A DNA stretch of 17,372 nt from Alcaligenaceae bacterium (GTDB lineage Bacteria; Pseudomonadota; Gammaproteobacteria; Burkholderiales; Burkholderiaceae_B): NCBI GenBank assembly GCA_947380655.1, contig CANCRX010000061.1, positions 1 through 17,372 on the forward strand, read 5' to 3'. Below the pieces are notes generated by a model. The model made no database searches, was not told the DNA's origin, and saw only the letters and a list, made by a program, of their open reading frames with translations. The translations under genes and the position numbers were made by a program. Below, piece after piece: positions 1 to 7,427 of this stretch; positions within the stretch are counted from its first letter, which is position 1, and every line of letters begins with the position of its first letter.

Positions 1-1661
1 GCCTCTGATTTCACATTGAGTAAGACGCCACCGATTTCTGATTTGTGAAGAATATCGGGTGAGAGGATTTTCATGACAACGGGATAACCGATTTCCTGAG
101 CGGCCTGGACGGCGATGTCAGCTGAAGTACAGACGCATTCAGGCGCGGACGTGATGCCGGCTTGCGCCAGAAGCTCTTTGGCCTGAGCTTCACTCGGTGT
201 TTCTTTTGGTAGAGAGAACGCTGGAATCTGAGGTGCGGATAAGCTCGGCGCCTTGGCAAAGGCCTCACCAAAACGACCCATCGCCTCGATTGCGATGACG
301 GCCCGTGCAGGATCTTCAAATACGGTGAAGCCGTCCCTTTCGTATTCGCGAATTTGCTCTCGTGAGGCCATCAGAGACAATACAAAGATGCAGTCCGGAT
401 ATTTAGCCCGGACAATTTTTAATTGTTCGCGCAGACGCGGCGCAATGCTAGGCGCACCACCTGTATAAGTGAAAAATCCAAGTATGGAGGAGTAGCCACC
501 TTCTTCGATCAATGCATCTGTAAAGGTGTTGATCAGTGACATCTCATTCAAATACTGTGCGGTGACATCGACTGGGTTTCGCGGCGCCGCGAAAGGTAAT
601 AGTTTAAGCAAACGTTCTTGCGAGGCGAGCGGCATCTCTGGCATGGGTAGGCCTACCGCCTCGGCTGCATCAGAGATCACCACACCTGCCCCGCCACTAA
701 CTGTAATCACGCCTAAGGTATTGTTGACTGGAAACACGCCGCGCGTTGCGAGTCTGGCGATATCGAGCATTTGCTCGGTGGATTGCGCACGCACAACCCC
801 CATCTCCTTGAGAACCGCATCGGTGACTTGATCATCACCCGCGATCGATGCAGTATGAGATTGCGCTGCAGCACTGCCGACAGCGCTACGGCCTACTTTC
901 ATCATGACCACGGGTTTGCGGGCACGACGGGCAGCGTCAAGCCCGGCGATCAGACTCGGTGCTTCTTTGATCCCCTCGGAATACATCATAATTACACGTG
1001 TTTCAGGATCTGCTACCACCATCTGTAGCATATCGCCGACCGTGAGGTCAGCTTCGTTTCCAGTCAGGATAATGGCCGACAAACCGATATCGTTGGCTGT
1101 GGCGACCGCCATTAAGTGCGCGCCATAGGCTCCGGATTGGCTGATGATTGCAACACCGCCTGCTTTCGGGAATCCTAACTCGACCCCCGTTGCGAATGAG
1201 CCATAAAAATGATTGCAAGGATTAATGAGTCCTAACGAGTTCGGACCGATTAGCCGCATACCATGGGCATGGGCAACATCGACTAGTTTTTGTTGGGCGG
1301 CCGCACCTTCGGGGCCTGTTTCAGCAAAACCGGCACTAAATAGAATGGCGGCTGCACAGCCACGCTCAGCAAGTGCGGTGACGTTTTCCAATGCGGCACT
1401 CGCAGGGACAATGACGATTGCCAAATCAGGCGTTTCAGGTAGAGCCGCCACCGAGGGGTAGCTTTTGACTCCCTGAACCGTTTCGCGATTTGGGTTGACC
1501 GGATAAATCTTACCTAGGTAGCCCTGGCTCAACATGTAAGAAATTGGTCGCCCTCCGATACGCAGCGGGTCGTCTGAGGCACCAATAACAGCGACAGATT
1601 GAGGATTTAAGAGCTTGGAAAGGCGCGCGGGGTCGTTGGGGCGGTTACGTTCAATCGTCAT
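1..1661 (-). CDS. Acyl-CoA synthetase (NDP-forming) / acetate-CoA ligase family, C-terminus cut by window edge
   Basis: The minus strand is open without a stop from an ATG at 1661 to the left edge, giving 553 codons of an unfinished protein. It begins MTIERNRPNDPARL. An N-terminal CoA-binding Rossmann domain follows (VAVIGASDDPLRIGGRP near residues 23-39), then succinyl-CoA-ligase-like domains with ISQSGAYG. The motif SHTASIAG carries the expected phospho-histidine at residue 269. From about residue 484 an ATP-grasp domain starts (IGYPVVMKILSPDILHKSEIGGV) and runs off the window. Single-chain members of this family are usually about 700 residues, so roughly 150 are missing. Known members make acyl-CoA from a carboxylic acid, CoA and ATP, giving ADP, or run in reverse. 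The acid used here is unknown. The gene is divergent from the dienelactone hydrolase gene, so the two could serve one aromatic or organic-acid route, which is inference. Confidence 0.9.
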   Translation of the reverse strand, partial: MTIERNRPNDPARLSKLLNPQSVAVIGASDDPLRIGGRPISYMLSQGYLGKIYPVNPNRETVQGVKSYPSVAALPETPDLAIVIVPASAALENVTALAERGCAAAILFSAGFAETGPEGAAAQQKLVDVAHAHGMRLIGPNSLGLINPCNHFYGSFATGVELGFPKAGGVAIISQSGAYGAHLMAVATANDIGLSAIILTGNEADLTVGDMLQMVVADPETRVIMMYSEGIKEAPSLIAGLDAARRARKPVVMMKVGRSAVGSAAAQSHTASIAGDDQVTDAVLKEMGVVRAQSTEQMLDIARLATRGVFPVNNTLGVITVSGGAGVVISDAAEAVGLPMPEMPLASQERLLKLLPFAAPRNPVDVTAQYLNEMSLINTFTDALIEEGGYSSILGFFTYTGGAPSIAPRLREQLKIVRAKYPDCIFVLSLMASREQIREYERDGFTVFEDPARAVIAIEAMGRFGEAFAKAPSLSAPQIPAFSLPKETPSEAQAKELLAQAGITSAPECVCTSADIAVQAAQEIGYPVVMKILSPDILHKSEIGGVLLNVKSE

Positions 1662-1704
1662 GATTTTGTTTTGTCTCGAATTTATATCGAATGTTTAATA
1701 AATA

Positions 1705-1733
1705 TTACCCTGCGCAGCTCAAGCAGATATAAA
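1705..1733 (+). promoter_or_regulatory. Possible sigma70 promoter for the dienelactone hydrolase gene
   Basis: A TATAAA box at 1728-1733 (5 of 6 to consensus) lies 17 bases after TTACCC at 1705-1710, a weak -35 box (3 of 6). The expected start site near 1740 leaves a short leader with GGAG at 1751-1754 before the ATG at 1762. The 100-base gap 1662-1761 is AT-rich and must also hold the promoter of the leftward acyl-CoA synthetase gene, for which I see no convincing box pair. Confidence 0.35.
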
Positions 1734-1761
1734 CTTTATAAAAATCTGATGGAGACCAGTC

Positions 1762-2637
1762 ATGAATAAACCAAGTCCAGAGTTTGATAGTTTATTGCCC
1801 CCCTTAGCGCTGAACCGCCGAGGCTTTTTGACCACTTCTCTTGCTGGAGGATTCACTCTTGCAGCGGGTCCGATCATGGCCCAAACGGTCATTACAACCA
1901 ATACAGACGGCCTGACCGCAGGCGAAGTCAAAATCCCTGTTGCCGATGGTAGTATCCCTGCATACCGCGCAGCACCTGCCGGTAAAACCAATCTGGGTAC
2001 AGTTCTGGTCGTTCAGGAAATTTTCGGCGTGCATGAGCACATGAAAGATGTGTGCCGCCGTTTTGCAAAACTCGGTTATCTGGCGATCGCGCCAGAGCTT
2101 TACGCGCGCCAGGGTGACCCATCCAAGTACACAGAAAATGCAAAACTTTTTGCAGAAATCGTCAACAAGGTCCCTGATTCACAAGTGATGAGCGACCTGG
2201 ATGCGACCGCCAAGTGGGCTGCTGCCAATGGCGGTGATTCAAAGCGATTAGCGATTACGGGATTCTGCTGGGGTGGCCGTATTGTCTGGCTATATTCAGC
2301 GCACAACCCAAACTTAAAAGCAGGTGTGGCCTGGTATGGAAGAATGGTGGGCGACGCCGACGCAATGAAGCCTCAACATCCTGTTGATATCACTGCCAAA
2401 ATGAATGCGCCAGTTTTAGGCTTATATGGCGGGGAGGACGCAGGCATACCGGTTTCGACAATTGATACGATGAAAGCGGCACTTGAAAAAGGCTCCGCAG
2501 CGGCTAAAGCCTCTACATTTATTGTGTATCCAAAAGCGCCTCATGCTTTCCATGCAGATTACCGACCAAGCTATCGGGAGACCGAAGCAAAAGACGGCTG
2601 GAATCAAGCCCAGGCCTGGTTTAAAAAGTATCTTTAA
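1762..2637 (+). CDS. Dienelactone hydrolase family protein with Tat signal peptide
   Basis: A 291-residue alpha/beta hydrolase. The N-terminus has a twin-arginine signal: NRRGFLTTS with Arg19-Arg20, a hydrophobic run, and a likely cleavage after IMA at about residue 40. It is therefore probably exported folded to the periplasm. The mature part carries dienelactone hydrolase hallmarks: VQEIFGVH with Glu86, the nucleophile motif GFCWGGR with Cys169, LYGGEDAGIP with Asp226, and APHAFHADYRPSY with His261. Together these give the family's Cys-Asp-His triad. Characterised members hydrolyse dienelactone to maleylacetate in chloroaromatic breakdown, but many homologues act on other esters or lactones, so the substrate is not assigned. 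The start is supported by GGAG at 1751-1754, seven bases before the ATG. The gene is divergent from the acyl-CoA synthetase gene and convergent with the GntR gene. Confidence 0.9.
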   Translation: MNKPSPEFDSLLPPLALNRRGFLTTSLAGGFTLAAGPIMAQTVITTNTDGLTAGEVKIPVADGSIPAYRAAPAGKTNLGTVLVVQEIFGVHEHMKDVCRRFAKLGYLAIAPELYARQGDPSKYTENAKLFAEIVNKVPDSQVMSDLDATAKWAAANGGDSKRLAITGFCWGGRIVWLYSAHNPNLKAGVAWYGRMVGDADAMKPQHPVDITAKMNAPVLGLYGGEDAGIPVSTIDTMKAALEKGSAAAKASTFIVYPKAPHAFHADYRPSYRETEAKDGWNQAQAWFKKYL

Positions 2638-2665
2638 TCGAGAGTATGCGAGCTTGCTATATTTG

Positions 2666-2720
2666 AAATAAATAAAAAATGACTGAAATTCGATCAGCTT
2701 TGTGGCAGATCGAATTTCAG
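2666..2720 (-). terminator. Intrinsic terminator of the GntR gene, overlapping its 3' coding end
   Basis: The arms CTGAAATTCGATC (2683-2695) and GATCGAATTTCAG (2708-2720) are perfect 13-base inverted repeats around a 12-base loop. Read leftwards, the stem is followed by TCATTTTTTATTTATTT (2682-2666), a good U-tract. It therefore terminates leftward transcription. The GntR stop codon (2696-2694) lies at the edge of the hairpin, so the last eight or so codons form the upstream arm. Read rightwards there is no T-run, so it is not an obvious intrinsic terminator for the dienelactone hydrolase gene. Confidence 0.75.
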
Positions 2721-3458
2721 TGACATCGAGTATTTCATTTTCTTGTGTGGAAACGTTGTGATGGTTACGAGCATCAGCGTTTCCTTTTCGCCATAATATT
2801 TGCGTGTGATCACAAGCCCGGGAGAGCCTGGTTTGAGTTTGAGCGCACGGGCTGTCTCACCACTAATGGGCGTGGCTGAGAATTCTTGCTTGACTTCAAT
2901 GATGCGTTTGCTGAATTTTTGTTCAATCAGCAGTGAGAGAGGGAGTTTTACTTTGCCGACATCACTACCGACTGCAGAATAATCAGGGTGTACAAACACA
3001 TCAGAGTAAGCAACGGGAGCGTTTTGGCCTTCGAGTAGTTTGACCGCAATAATCCTGAGCCATTCATCGTTTGCCTTGCACTCAAGCATTTCGGCATTGC
3101 GTGCGCCCACTCTTTGCATTTTCACCATCTTGACTTGTAATATTGCGTGCTTGATGTATTGAAACAAGTCTGACAGCTGTGAAATTTGCTGGGTATAGCG
3201 TGTCGTTGCTTTAGTGGTTTCGACTCGCGTACCGACACCTGCACGACGGGAAACAATGCCGCCCTCATTGAGCATGCGAATCGCTTCGCGAATGGTATGA
3301 CGACTCACGTCGAACTGCTGGCATAACTCAACTTCAGGTGGGAGCAGCGTCCCGACAGGATACAGACCATCACGGATTTGTTGCATCAGGGCAGCGTAAA
3401 CCGCCTTGTAACGTGGCGCATTGGACTCGTCGGTCGCGTCAGTATTTGTTTTTCTCAT
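2694..3458 (-). CDS. GntR-family transcriptional regulator, HutC/UTRA subfamily
   Basis: A 254-residue regulator. Residues from about 15 to 80 form a GntR winged helix-turn-helix (YKAVYAALMQQIRDGLYPVG, then FDVSRHTIREAIRMLNEGGI and a GVGTRV wing). The rest resembles a UTRA effector domain, with a C-terminal strand region including PGLVITRKYYGEKETLM. UTRA domains bind small ligands such as sugars, amino acids and their derivatives. I chose the ATG at 3458 because GAGAGGA (3472-3466) lies seven bases upstream. The in-frame GTG at 3464 would give 256 residues but leaves almost no spacer. The gene diverges from the ABC-transporter/dehydrogenase operon, whose promoter region holds two palindromes of the size expected for a GntR dimer. 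It is therefore the likely local regulator of that operon, and possibly of itself. The effector is probably the transported compound or a breakdown product, which is inference. Confidence 0.9.
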   Translation of the reverse strand: MRKTNTDATDESNAPRYKAVYAALMQQIRDGLYPVGTLLPPEVELCQQFDVSRHTIREAIRMLNEGGIVSRRAGVGTRVETTKATTRYTQQISQLSDLFQYIKHAILQVKMVKMQRVGARNAEMLECKANDEWLRIIAVKLLEGQNAPVAYSDVFVHPDYSAVGSDVGKVKLPLSLLIEQKFSKRIIEVKQEFSATPISGETARALKLKPGSPGLVITRKYYGEKETLMLVTITTFPHKKMKYSMSLKFDLPQS

Positions 3459-3519
3459 GCGCACATCCTCTCACAATCTTTGCTTCGTATTCAATCATTT
3501 TTATTTATGCACAAATAGA

Positions 3520-3547
3520 TTGACAAAATTTTTACGAAGCGTAAAGT
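3520..3547 (+). promoter_or_regulatory. Predicted sigma70 promoter of the transport/catabolic operon
   Basis: TTGACA at 3520-3525 is a perfect -35 box. TAAAGT at 3542-3547 follows after a 16-base spacer and matches the -10 consensus at four of six positions. Transcription would start around 3554, within the first of two palindromic operator candidates and about 58 bases before the ATG of the solute-binding protein gene. The strong -35 with an operator just after the -10 is the usual arrangement for a promoter switched off by a repressor. Confidence 0.6.
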
Positions 3548-3548
3548 A

Positions 3549-3577
3549 AATGTACGTACATTATATGTCCGTACATT
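3549..3577. promoter_or_regulatory. Tandem palindromic operators, likely GntR binding sites
   Basis: AATGTACGTACATT (3549-3562) is a perfect 14-base palindrome. A second copy, TATGTCCGTACATT (3564-3577), matches it at 12 of 14 positions. The two centres are 15 bases apart, about one and a half helical turns. GT and AC half-sites spaced four bases apart resemble operators of GntR-family dimers. They lie between the divergent GntR gene and the operon and cover the expected start site of the operon promoter. Binding by this GntR protein is inferred from position and symmetry. Confidence 0.65.
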
Positions 3578-3611
3578 TGGACTGACAAACTTTTTCTGAT
3601 TGGGAGTGCAC

Positions 3612-4643
3612 ATGAGCAAACTTTTTGCATTGGTTGCATCGGCAGCAATGATGGCGGCAGTCGCTACAAACGTATCGGCTCAGCAAAAACTGGTCGTAGC
3701 GGGTTACGGCGGATCGTTCGAAGACATCATGCGCAAGGATATCTTTCCACCGTTTGAAAAGAAACACGGCGTTAAGATTGATTTCGTTGCGGGAAACTCG
3801 ACAAACACAATCGCAAGATTGCAGGCTCAAAAAGGCAATCAGGAGATTGATGTTGCGATTGTCGACGATGGCCCAATGTATCAGGCAATCGCATTAGGGT
3901 TCTGCGCGCCAATCAAAGGCATGCCCGTTGATGATATTTACGCAACCGCACGCTACAAGGACGATAAAGCCGTTGGTCTCGGAATCGTTGCTACCGGAAT
4001 CATGTACAACAAAAAGATTTTTGCAGAAAAAGGCTGGGCTACTCCGACCTCCTGGAAAGATCTCGCTGATCCAAAATTTAAAAACCTCGTTGTCATTCCT
4101 CCCCTGAATAATACCTATGGCCTGCACGCGGTCGTAGAGTTTGCCCGCGAGGGTGGAGGCGGCGAAAAAAATATTGATCCAGGATTTAAAGCGTTTAAAG
4201 ATAAGGTTGGGCCGAATGTACTGGTCTATGAGCCCTCACCCGGTAAGATGACGGAATTGTTCCAGAGTGGTCAGGCTGTTATTGGTGTGTGGGGCACAGG
4301 ACGCGTGAAATCCTTTGCAGATACAGGGTTTCCTGTAGGGTTTGTATACCCACAGGAAGGTGCGTACGCACTGCTCGCCTCGGCCTGCCCTATCGCAAAA
4401 CCCAATACCAATCCGTTGGCACAAGAGTTTGTGAATTATTTGCTGACGCCGGAAATTCAGGCCAAGATGGGTACGGAATATGGTTATGGACCCGTCAATA
4501 AAAAAGCAGTCATTACTGACGATAAAAATGTACCGATGCCGATCGGCAAGCGTGCGGCTGATTTGATCGTTGTCGACTGGGATACGATTAATAATAATCG
4601 TGACGCCTGGAACAAACGCTGGACACGGGAAATCGAGCGTTGA
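3612..4643 (+). CDS. ABC transporter periplasmic substrate-binding protein, PotD/PotF-like
   Basis: A 343-residue secreted binding protein. It begins with a Sec signal peptide (MSKLFALVASAAMM..., likely cleaved after VSA at residue 24). The mature start KLVVAGYGGSFEDIMRKDIF and the later IDVAIVDDGPMYQAIALG and GVWGTGRVKSFADTG are typical of the polyamine/spermidine type of family-1/8 solute-binding proteins. The ATG at 3612 is chosen because GGGAG (3602-3606) lies five bases upstream; the upstream in-frame TTG at 3600 would be artificial. It is the first gene of the operon and is followed by its ATPase and two permeases. Such systems import polyamines, but relatives take up putrescine-like amines, opines, mannopine and other small organic solutes, so the ligand is uncertain. 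The catabolic genes downstream favour an amine or amino-acid derivative. Confidence 0.9.
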   Translation: MSKLFALVASAAMMAAVATNVSAQQKLVVAGYGGSFEDIMRKDIFPPFEKKHGVKIDFVAGNSTNTIARLQAQKGNQEIDVAIVDDGPMYQAIALGFCAPIKGMPVDDIYATARYKDDKAVGLGIVATGIMYNKKIFAEKGWATPTSWKDLADPKFKNLVVIPPLNNTYGLHAVVEFAREGGGGEKNIDPGFKAFKDKVGPNVLVYEPSPGKMTELFQSGQAVIGVWGTGRVKSFADTGFPVGFVYPQEGAYALLASACPIAKPNTNPLAQEFVNYLLTPEIQAKMGTEYGYGPVNKKAVITDDKNVPMPIGKRAADLIVVDWDTINNNRDAWNKRWTREIER

Positions 4644-4693
4644 TCGCTGCAATCGGGTAAGGTTTTATCCTGTCGCTGGGCCGTGGAGTCTGA

Positions 4694-5740
4694 ATGAGTT
4701 ATCTAGTCATTAATAATTTAACCAAACGCTATGGCAGCAGCGCAGCGGTAGATGGTCTTAATCTCGAAATTAAGCAGGGAGAATTTATCTCCTTGCTTGG
4801 ACCGTCTGGCTGTGGCAAAACGACAACCCTGCAAATGATCGCAGGGTTTGTCGAACCCACTGCTGGCAGTATTATTTTGAATGGACGAGACCTAAACAAT
4901 ATTCCAGCTAACAAGCGCGGATTAGGGATTGTGTTTCAAAATTACGCCCTCTTTCCCCATATGACGTCAGCGCAAAACGTGGCCTTTGGTCTGGAAATGC
5001 AAGGAGTAGGTAAAGCAGAGTGTGCCGACCGTGTAGCGGATACGTTAAAACTAGTTGGTTTGGCACACCTGGCGGATCGCTATCCTGCAAGGATGTCTGG
5101 CGGACAACAACAACGGGTTGCGTTAGCGCGTGCACTGGTGATCAAGCCTGCCGTCTTATTGCTTGATGAGCCTTTGTCGAATCTGGATGCAAAACTTCGC
5201 GAAGAAATGCAGCTTGAATTGCGCAGCATCCAGCGCAGCATTGGAACGACAACGGTACTTGTGACACACGACCAGTCTGAGGCGCTTGCCCTGTCGGATC
5301 GCATTGTTGTGATGAACCAGGGACGAGTCGAGCAGATCGCGGAGCCGTATGCCGCCTACGAACAACCTAATTCTGAGTTTGTGGGTGGGTTTTTAGGTAA
5401 AGCAAATATTTTTCAAGTGCATGCAGAGCCAACTGCATCGGTTCCCTCAGTCCGCATTGCCGAGGCGTTAATTGCTTTGGAAGGCGAGCCTATGCCTACT
5501 GCGAGCGTGATCGTGCGGCCGGAGAAAATTTTATTTTCATCCGCTCAGCCCTCAGCATTGCCAGGCACTATGAAAACACGTGTGTTTCAAGGTAACCACT
5601 GGCTCTGTCAGGTGCAGACGTCGGTAGGTGATGTGCTCGTGATCAGGCAGAATGATGGCGAACCTGTTGCGGCCGAAGGTTCAGTCGTGCATTTACGCTG
5701 GCGCGCACAGGATATGCGTCCAGTTGGCCCCGCAGTCTGA
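4694..5740 (+). CDS. ABC transporter ATP-binding protein, PotA-like
   Basis: A 348-residue importer ATPase on the cytoplasmic face. All nucleotide-binding motifs are intact: Walker A GPSGCGKTT (36-44), Q-loop FQNYALFPH with Gln82, signature MSGGQQQR (134-141), Walker B VLLLDEP with Asp158-Glu159, and the switch His192 in VTHDQSEA. The C-terminal third, from about residue 235, matches a TOBE-type regulatory domain (GKANIFQVHAE, IVRPEKILF) as in PotA and other CUT1/spermidine-type ATPases. GGAG at 4685-4688 precedes the ATG by five bases. It follows the binding-protein gene after 50 bases and precedes the first permease by 14 bases. The 50-base gap shows no strong hairpin. Confidence 0.95.
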   Translation: MSYLVINNLTKRYGSSAAVDGLNLEIKQGEFISLLGPSGCGKTTTLQMIAGFVEPTAGSIILNGRDLNNIPANKRGLGIVFQNYALFPHMTSAQNVAFGLEMQGVGKAECADRVADTLKLVGLAHLADRYPARMSGGQQQRVALARALVIKPAVLLLDEPLSNLDAKLREEMQLELRSIQRSIGTTTVLVTHDQSEALALSDRIVVMNQGRVEQIAEPYAAYEQPNSEFVGGFLGKANIFQVHAEPTASVPSVRIAEALIALEGEPMPTASVIVRPEKILFSSAQPSALPGTMKTRVFQGNHWLCQVQTSVGDVLVIRQNDGEPVAAEGSVVHLRWRAQDMRPVGPAV

Positions 5741-5754
5741 GCGGCGTCTGCATC

Positions 5755-6612
5755 ATGATCAAACCATCACAAGCCCCCTGGTTGCTCAGCGCACCTGCGC
5801 TGACGCTGTATGCAACATTTTTAGTTGCACCGCTTGCCAGTGTATTGTTGATCAGTTTTTTTAATTTTGAGTTTTATGGTGGGATCCAGCTTTCGTTCAC
5901 ACTGAAAAACTATATTGAAATTTTGACTGATGGTTATTACTACGAGGTGTTTGCGCGGACGTTTGGCGTAGCGTTAGCCGTCACGATTGCGTGCGTGATT
6001 CTGGGGACTGCAGAGGCCTATGTGCTCAGTCGCATGCGTAACCCATGGAAAGGCCTTTTTCTGATGGTTGTTCTTGGCCCGTTACTCATTTCGGTCGTGG
6101 TGCGCACACTGGGCTGGGCTTTGCTGTTTGGCTCTACAGGTTTAATTAGCAAAAGCTTGCAAGCGCTGGGCCTAGCCTCAGGTCCTGTCAGTTTGATGTA
6201 TACGAACCTGGGCGTTGGTATCGCACTGACCCACGTGATGGTGCCTTTTATGGTGATTTCTGTCTGGGCTTCGTTACAGAAAATTAATCCCTCTACCGAA
6301 GCTGCTGCGTTGTCACTTGGTGCAAGTCAGTTCACAGTGATTCGACGCGTGATTGTGCCGCAGGTAATGCCAGGGATATTGTCGGGTGCGATCATGGTGT
6401 TTGCGATGTCAGCCAGTGCATTTGCTACCCCAGCTATTGTGGGAGGTCGCCGTCTTAAAACCGTTGCGACGGCTGCCTATGATGAGTTTCTGAATACTCT
6501 GAATTGGCCGTTGGGTTCCGCGTTGGCAGTGCTTCTGCTGATCGCAACAATCATTGTGCTGATTTCAACCAATCGATTGATCGAACGCCGTTATGGCGCG
6601 GTCTTTAACTAA
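5755..6612 (+). CDS. ABC transporter permease, PotB-like
   Basis: A 285-residue inner-membrane protein with about six hydrophobic segments (around residues 10-36, 68-92, 100-123, 150-173, 208-230, 253-272). The EAA loop that docks onto the ATPase is clear at 182-207: EAAALSLGASQFTVIRRVIV followed by PQVMPG. The length and the TRTLGWALLFG-type central region fit the first permease of spermidine/putrescine-type importers. No good ribosome-binding site is seen before the ATG at 5755, which lies 14 bases after the ATPase stop, so translational coupling is likely. It should form a heterodimer with the next permease. Confidence 0.92.
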   Translation: MIKPSQAPWLLSAPALTLYATFLVAPLASVLLISFFNFEFYGGIQLSFTLKNYIEILTDGYYYEVFARTFGVALAVTIACVILGTAEAYVLSRMRNPWKGLFLMVVLGPLLISVVVRTLGWALLFGSTGLISKSLQALGLASGPVSLMYTNLGVGIALTHVMVPFMVISVWASLQKINPSTEAAALSLGASQFTVIRRVIVPQVMPGILSGAIMVFAMSASAFATPAIVGGRRLKTVATAAYDEFLNTLNWPLGSALAVLLLIATIIVLISTNRLIERRYGAVFN

Positions 6613-6623
6613 GGGGCTGAATC

Positions 6624-7427
6624 ATGTATCTGCGAAACGGCCCGATTGGCATAGTGTTTCACACAATATTCATTTTGTTCATCCTGGCACCCTTGGTGAT
6701 GGTATGTGCGGTGGCGTTCACAGGAGATGGTTTTATTTCATTGCCATCGAACGGGTTATCGCTCAGGTGGTTTAAAGCCATTCTGAATAATCCGCGTTTT
6801 ATCGATGCCTTTTTCTTCAGTCTGGGACTTGGCTTTTTGTCAGCAAGCTTTGCAATTGTATTTGCCATCCCTTCTGCATTAGCACTTGCGCGATTTCGTT
6901 TCCCCGGACGCGAAGCGCTCATGGCCTTTTTTCTCTCCCCGCTGATGATTCCCCATATCGTACTGGGATTGGCATTCCTTAAATTTTTTACGACAGTAGG
7001 TGTGGCCGGTACCTATTTCGGTTTGGTCGTAGCGCATATTGTTGTCGTGATTCCCTATGCCTTACGTTTAGTACTGTCCTCGGCAACAGGGCTGGATCCT
7101 TCGCTTGAACGCGCCGCACTGTCGCTCGGCGCTACACCATGGATTACTTTTCGCAGGATTGTCCTTCCCTTGATCATGCCGGGTGTTGTGAGTGGCTGGG
7201 TCATTGCTTTTATAACAAGTTTTGATGAGTTAACGATGTCGATCTTCATCGCCTCGCCTTCGACTACAACGTTACCCGTCAGAATTTTCCTACATATCGA
7301 AGACACGATTGACCCCTTAGTGACGGCGGTATCCGCTTCATTAATTTATATGACGATTATTGCGATCTTTATTCTGGATCGACTGGTCGGACTTGAAAAA
7401 CTATTTGTTGGTAAGGGACGCGCATGA
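6624..7427 (+). CDS. ABC transporter permease, PotC-like
   Basis: A 267-residue inner-membrane protein with about six hydrophobic segments (around residues 10-32, 64-88, 98-120, 132-152, 186-210, 235-253). The EAA loop reads ERAALSLGATPWITFRRIVL followed by PLIMPG at 162-187. The sequence FDELTMSIFIASPSTTTLPV after it is characteristic of the second permease (PotC type). The ATG at 6624 has AAGGGG at 6611-6616 upstream, overlapping the preceding stop codon. Its own stop overlaps the next start as ATGA (7424-7427), so transporter and first dehydrogenase subunit are translationally coupled. That ties the imported solute to the enzyme. Confidence 0.92.
   Translation: MYLRNGPIGIVFHTIFILFILAPLVMVCAVAFTGDGFISLPSNGLSLRWFKAILNNPRFIDAFFFSLGLGFLSASFAIVFAIPSALALARFRFPGREALMAFFLSPLMIPHIVLGLAFLKFFTTVGVAGTYFGLVVAHIVVVIPYALRLVLSSATGLDPSLERAALSLGATPWITFRRIVLPLIMPGVVSGWVIAFITSFDELTMSIFIASPSTTTLPVRIFLHIEDTIDPLVTAVSASLIYMTIIAIFILDRLVGLEKLFVGKGRA

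Noticed and set aside
3462..3464. GTG at 3464 as start of the GntR gene
   Set aside because: GAGAGGA would be only about one base away. The ATG at 3458 has a seven-base spacer.
3600..3611. TTG at 3600 as start of the binding protein
   Set aside because: It overlaps the ribosome-binding site GGGAG, and the ATG at 3612 gives a normal signal peptide.
4644..4693. Attenuating hairpin between the binding-protein and ATPase genes
   Set aside because: Only AGG/CCT-scale pairing around TTTTAT is visible, too short to support a stable structure.
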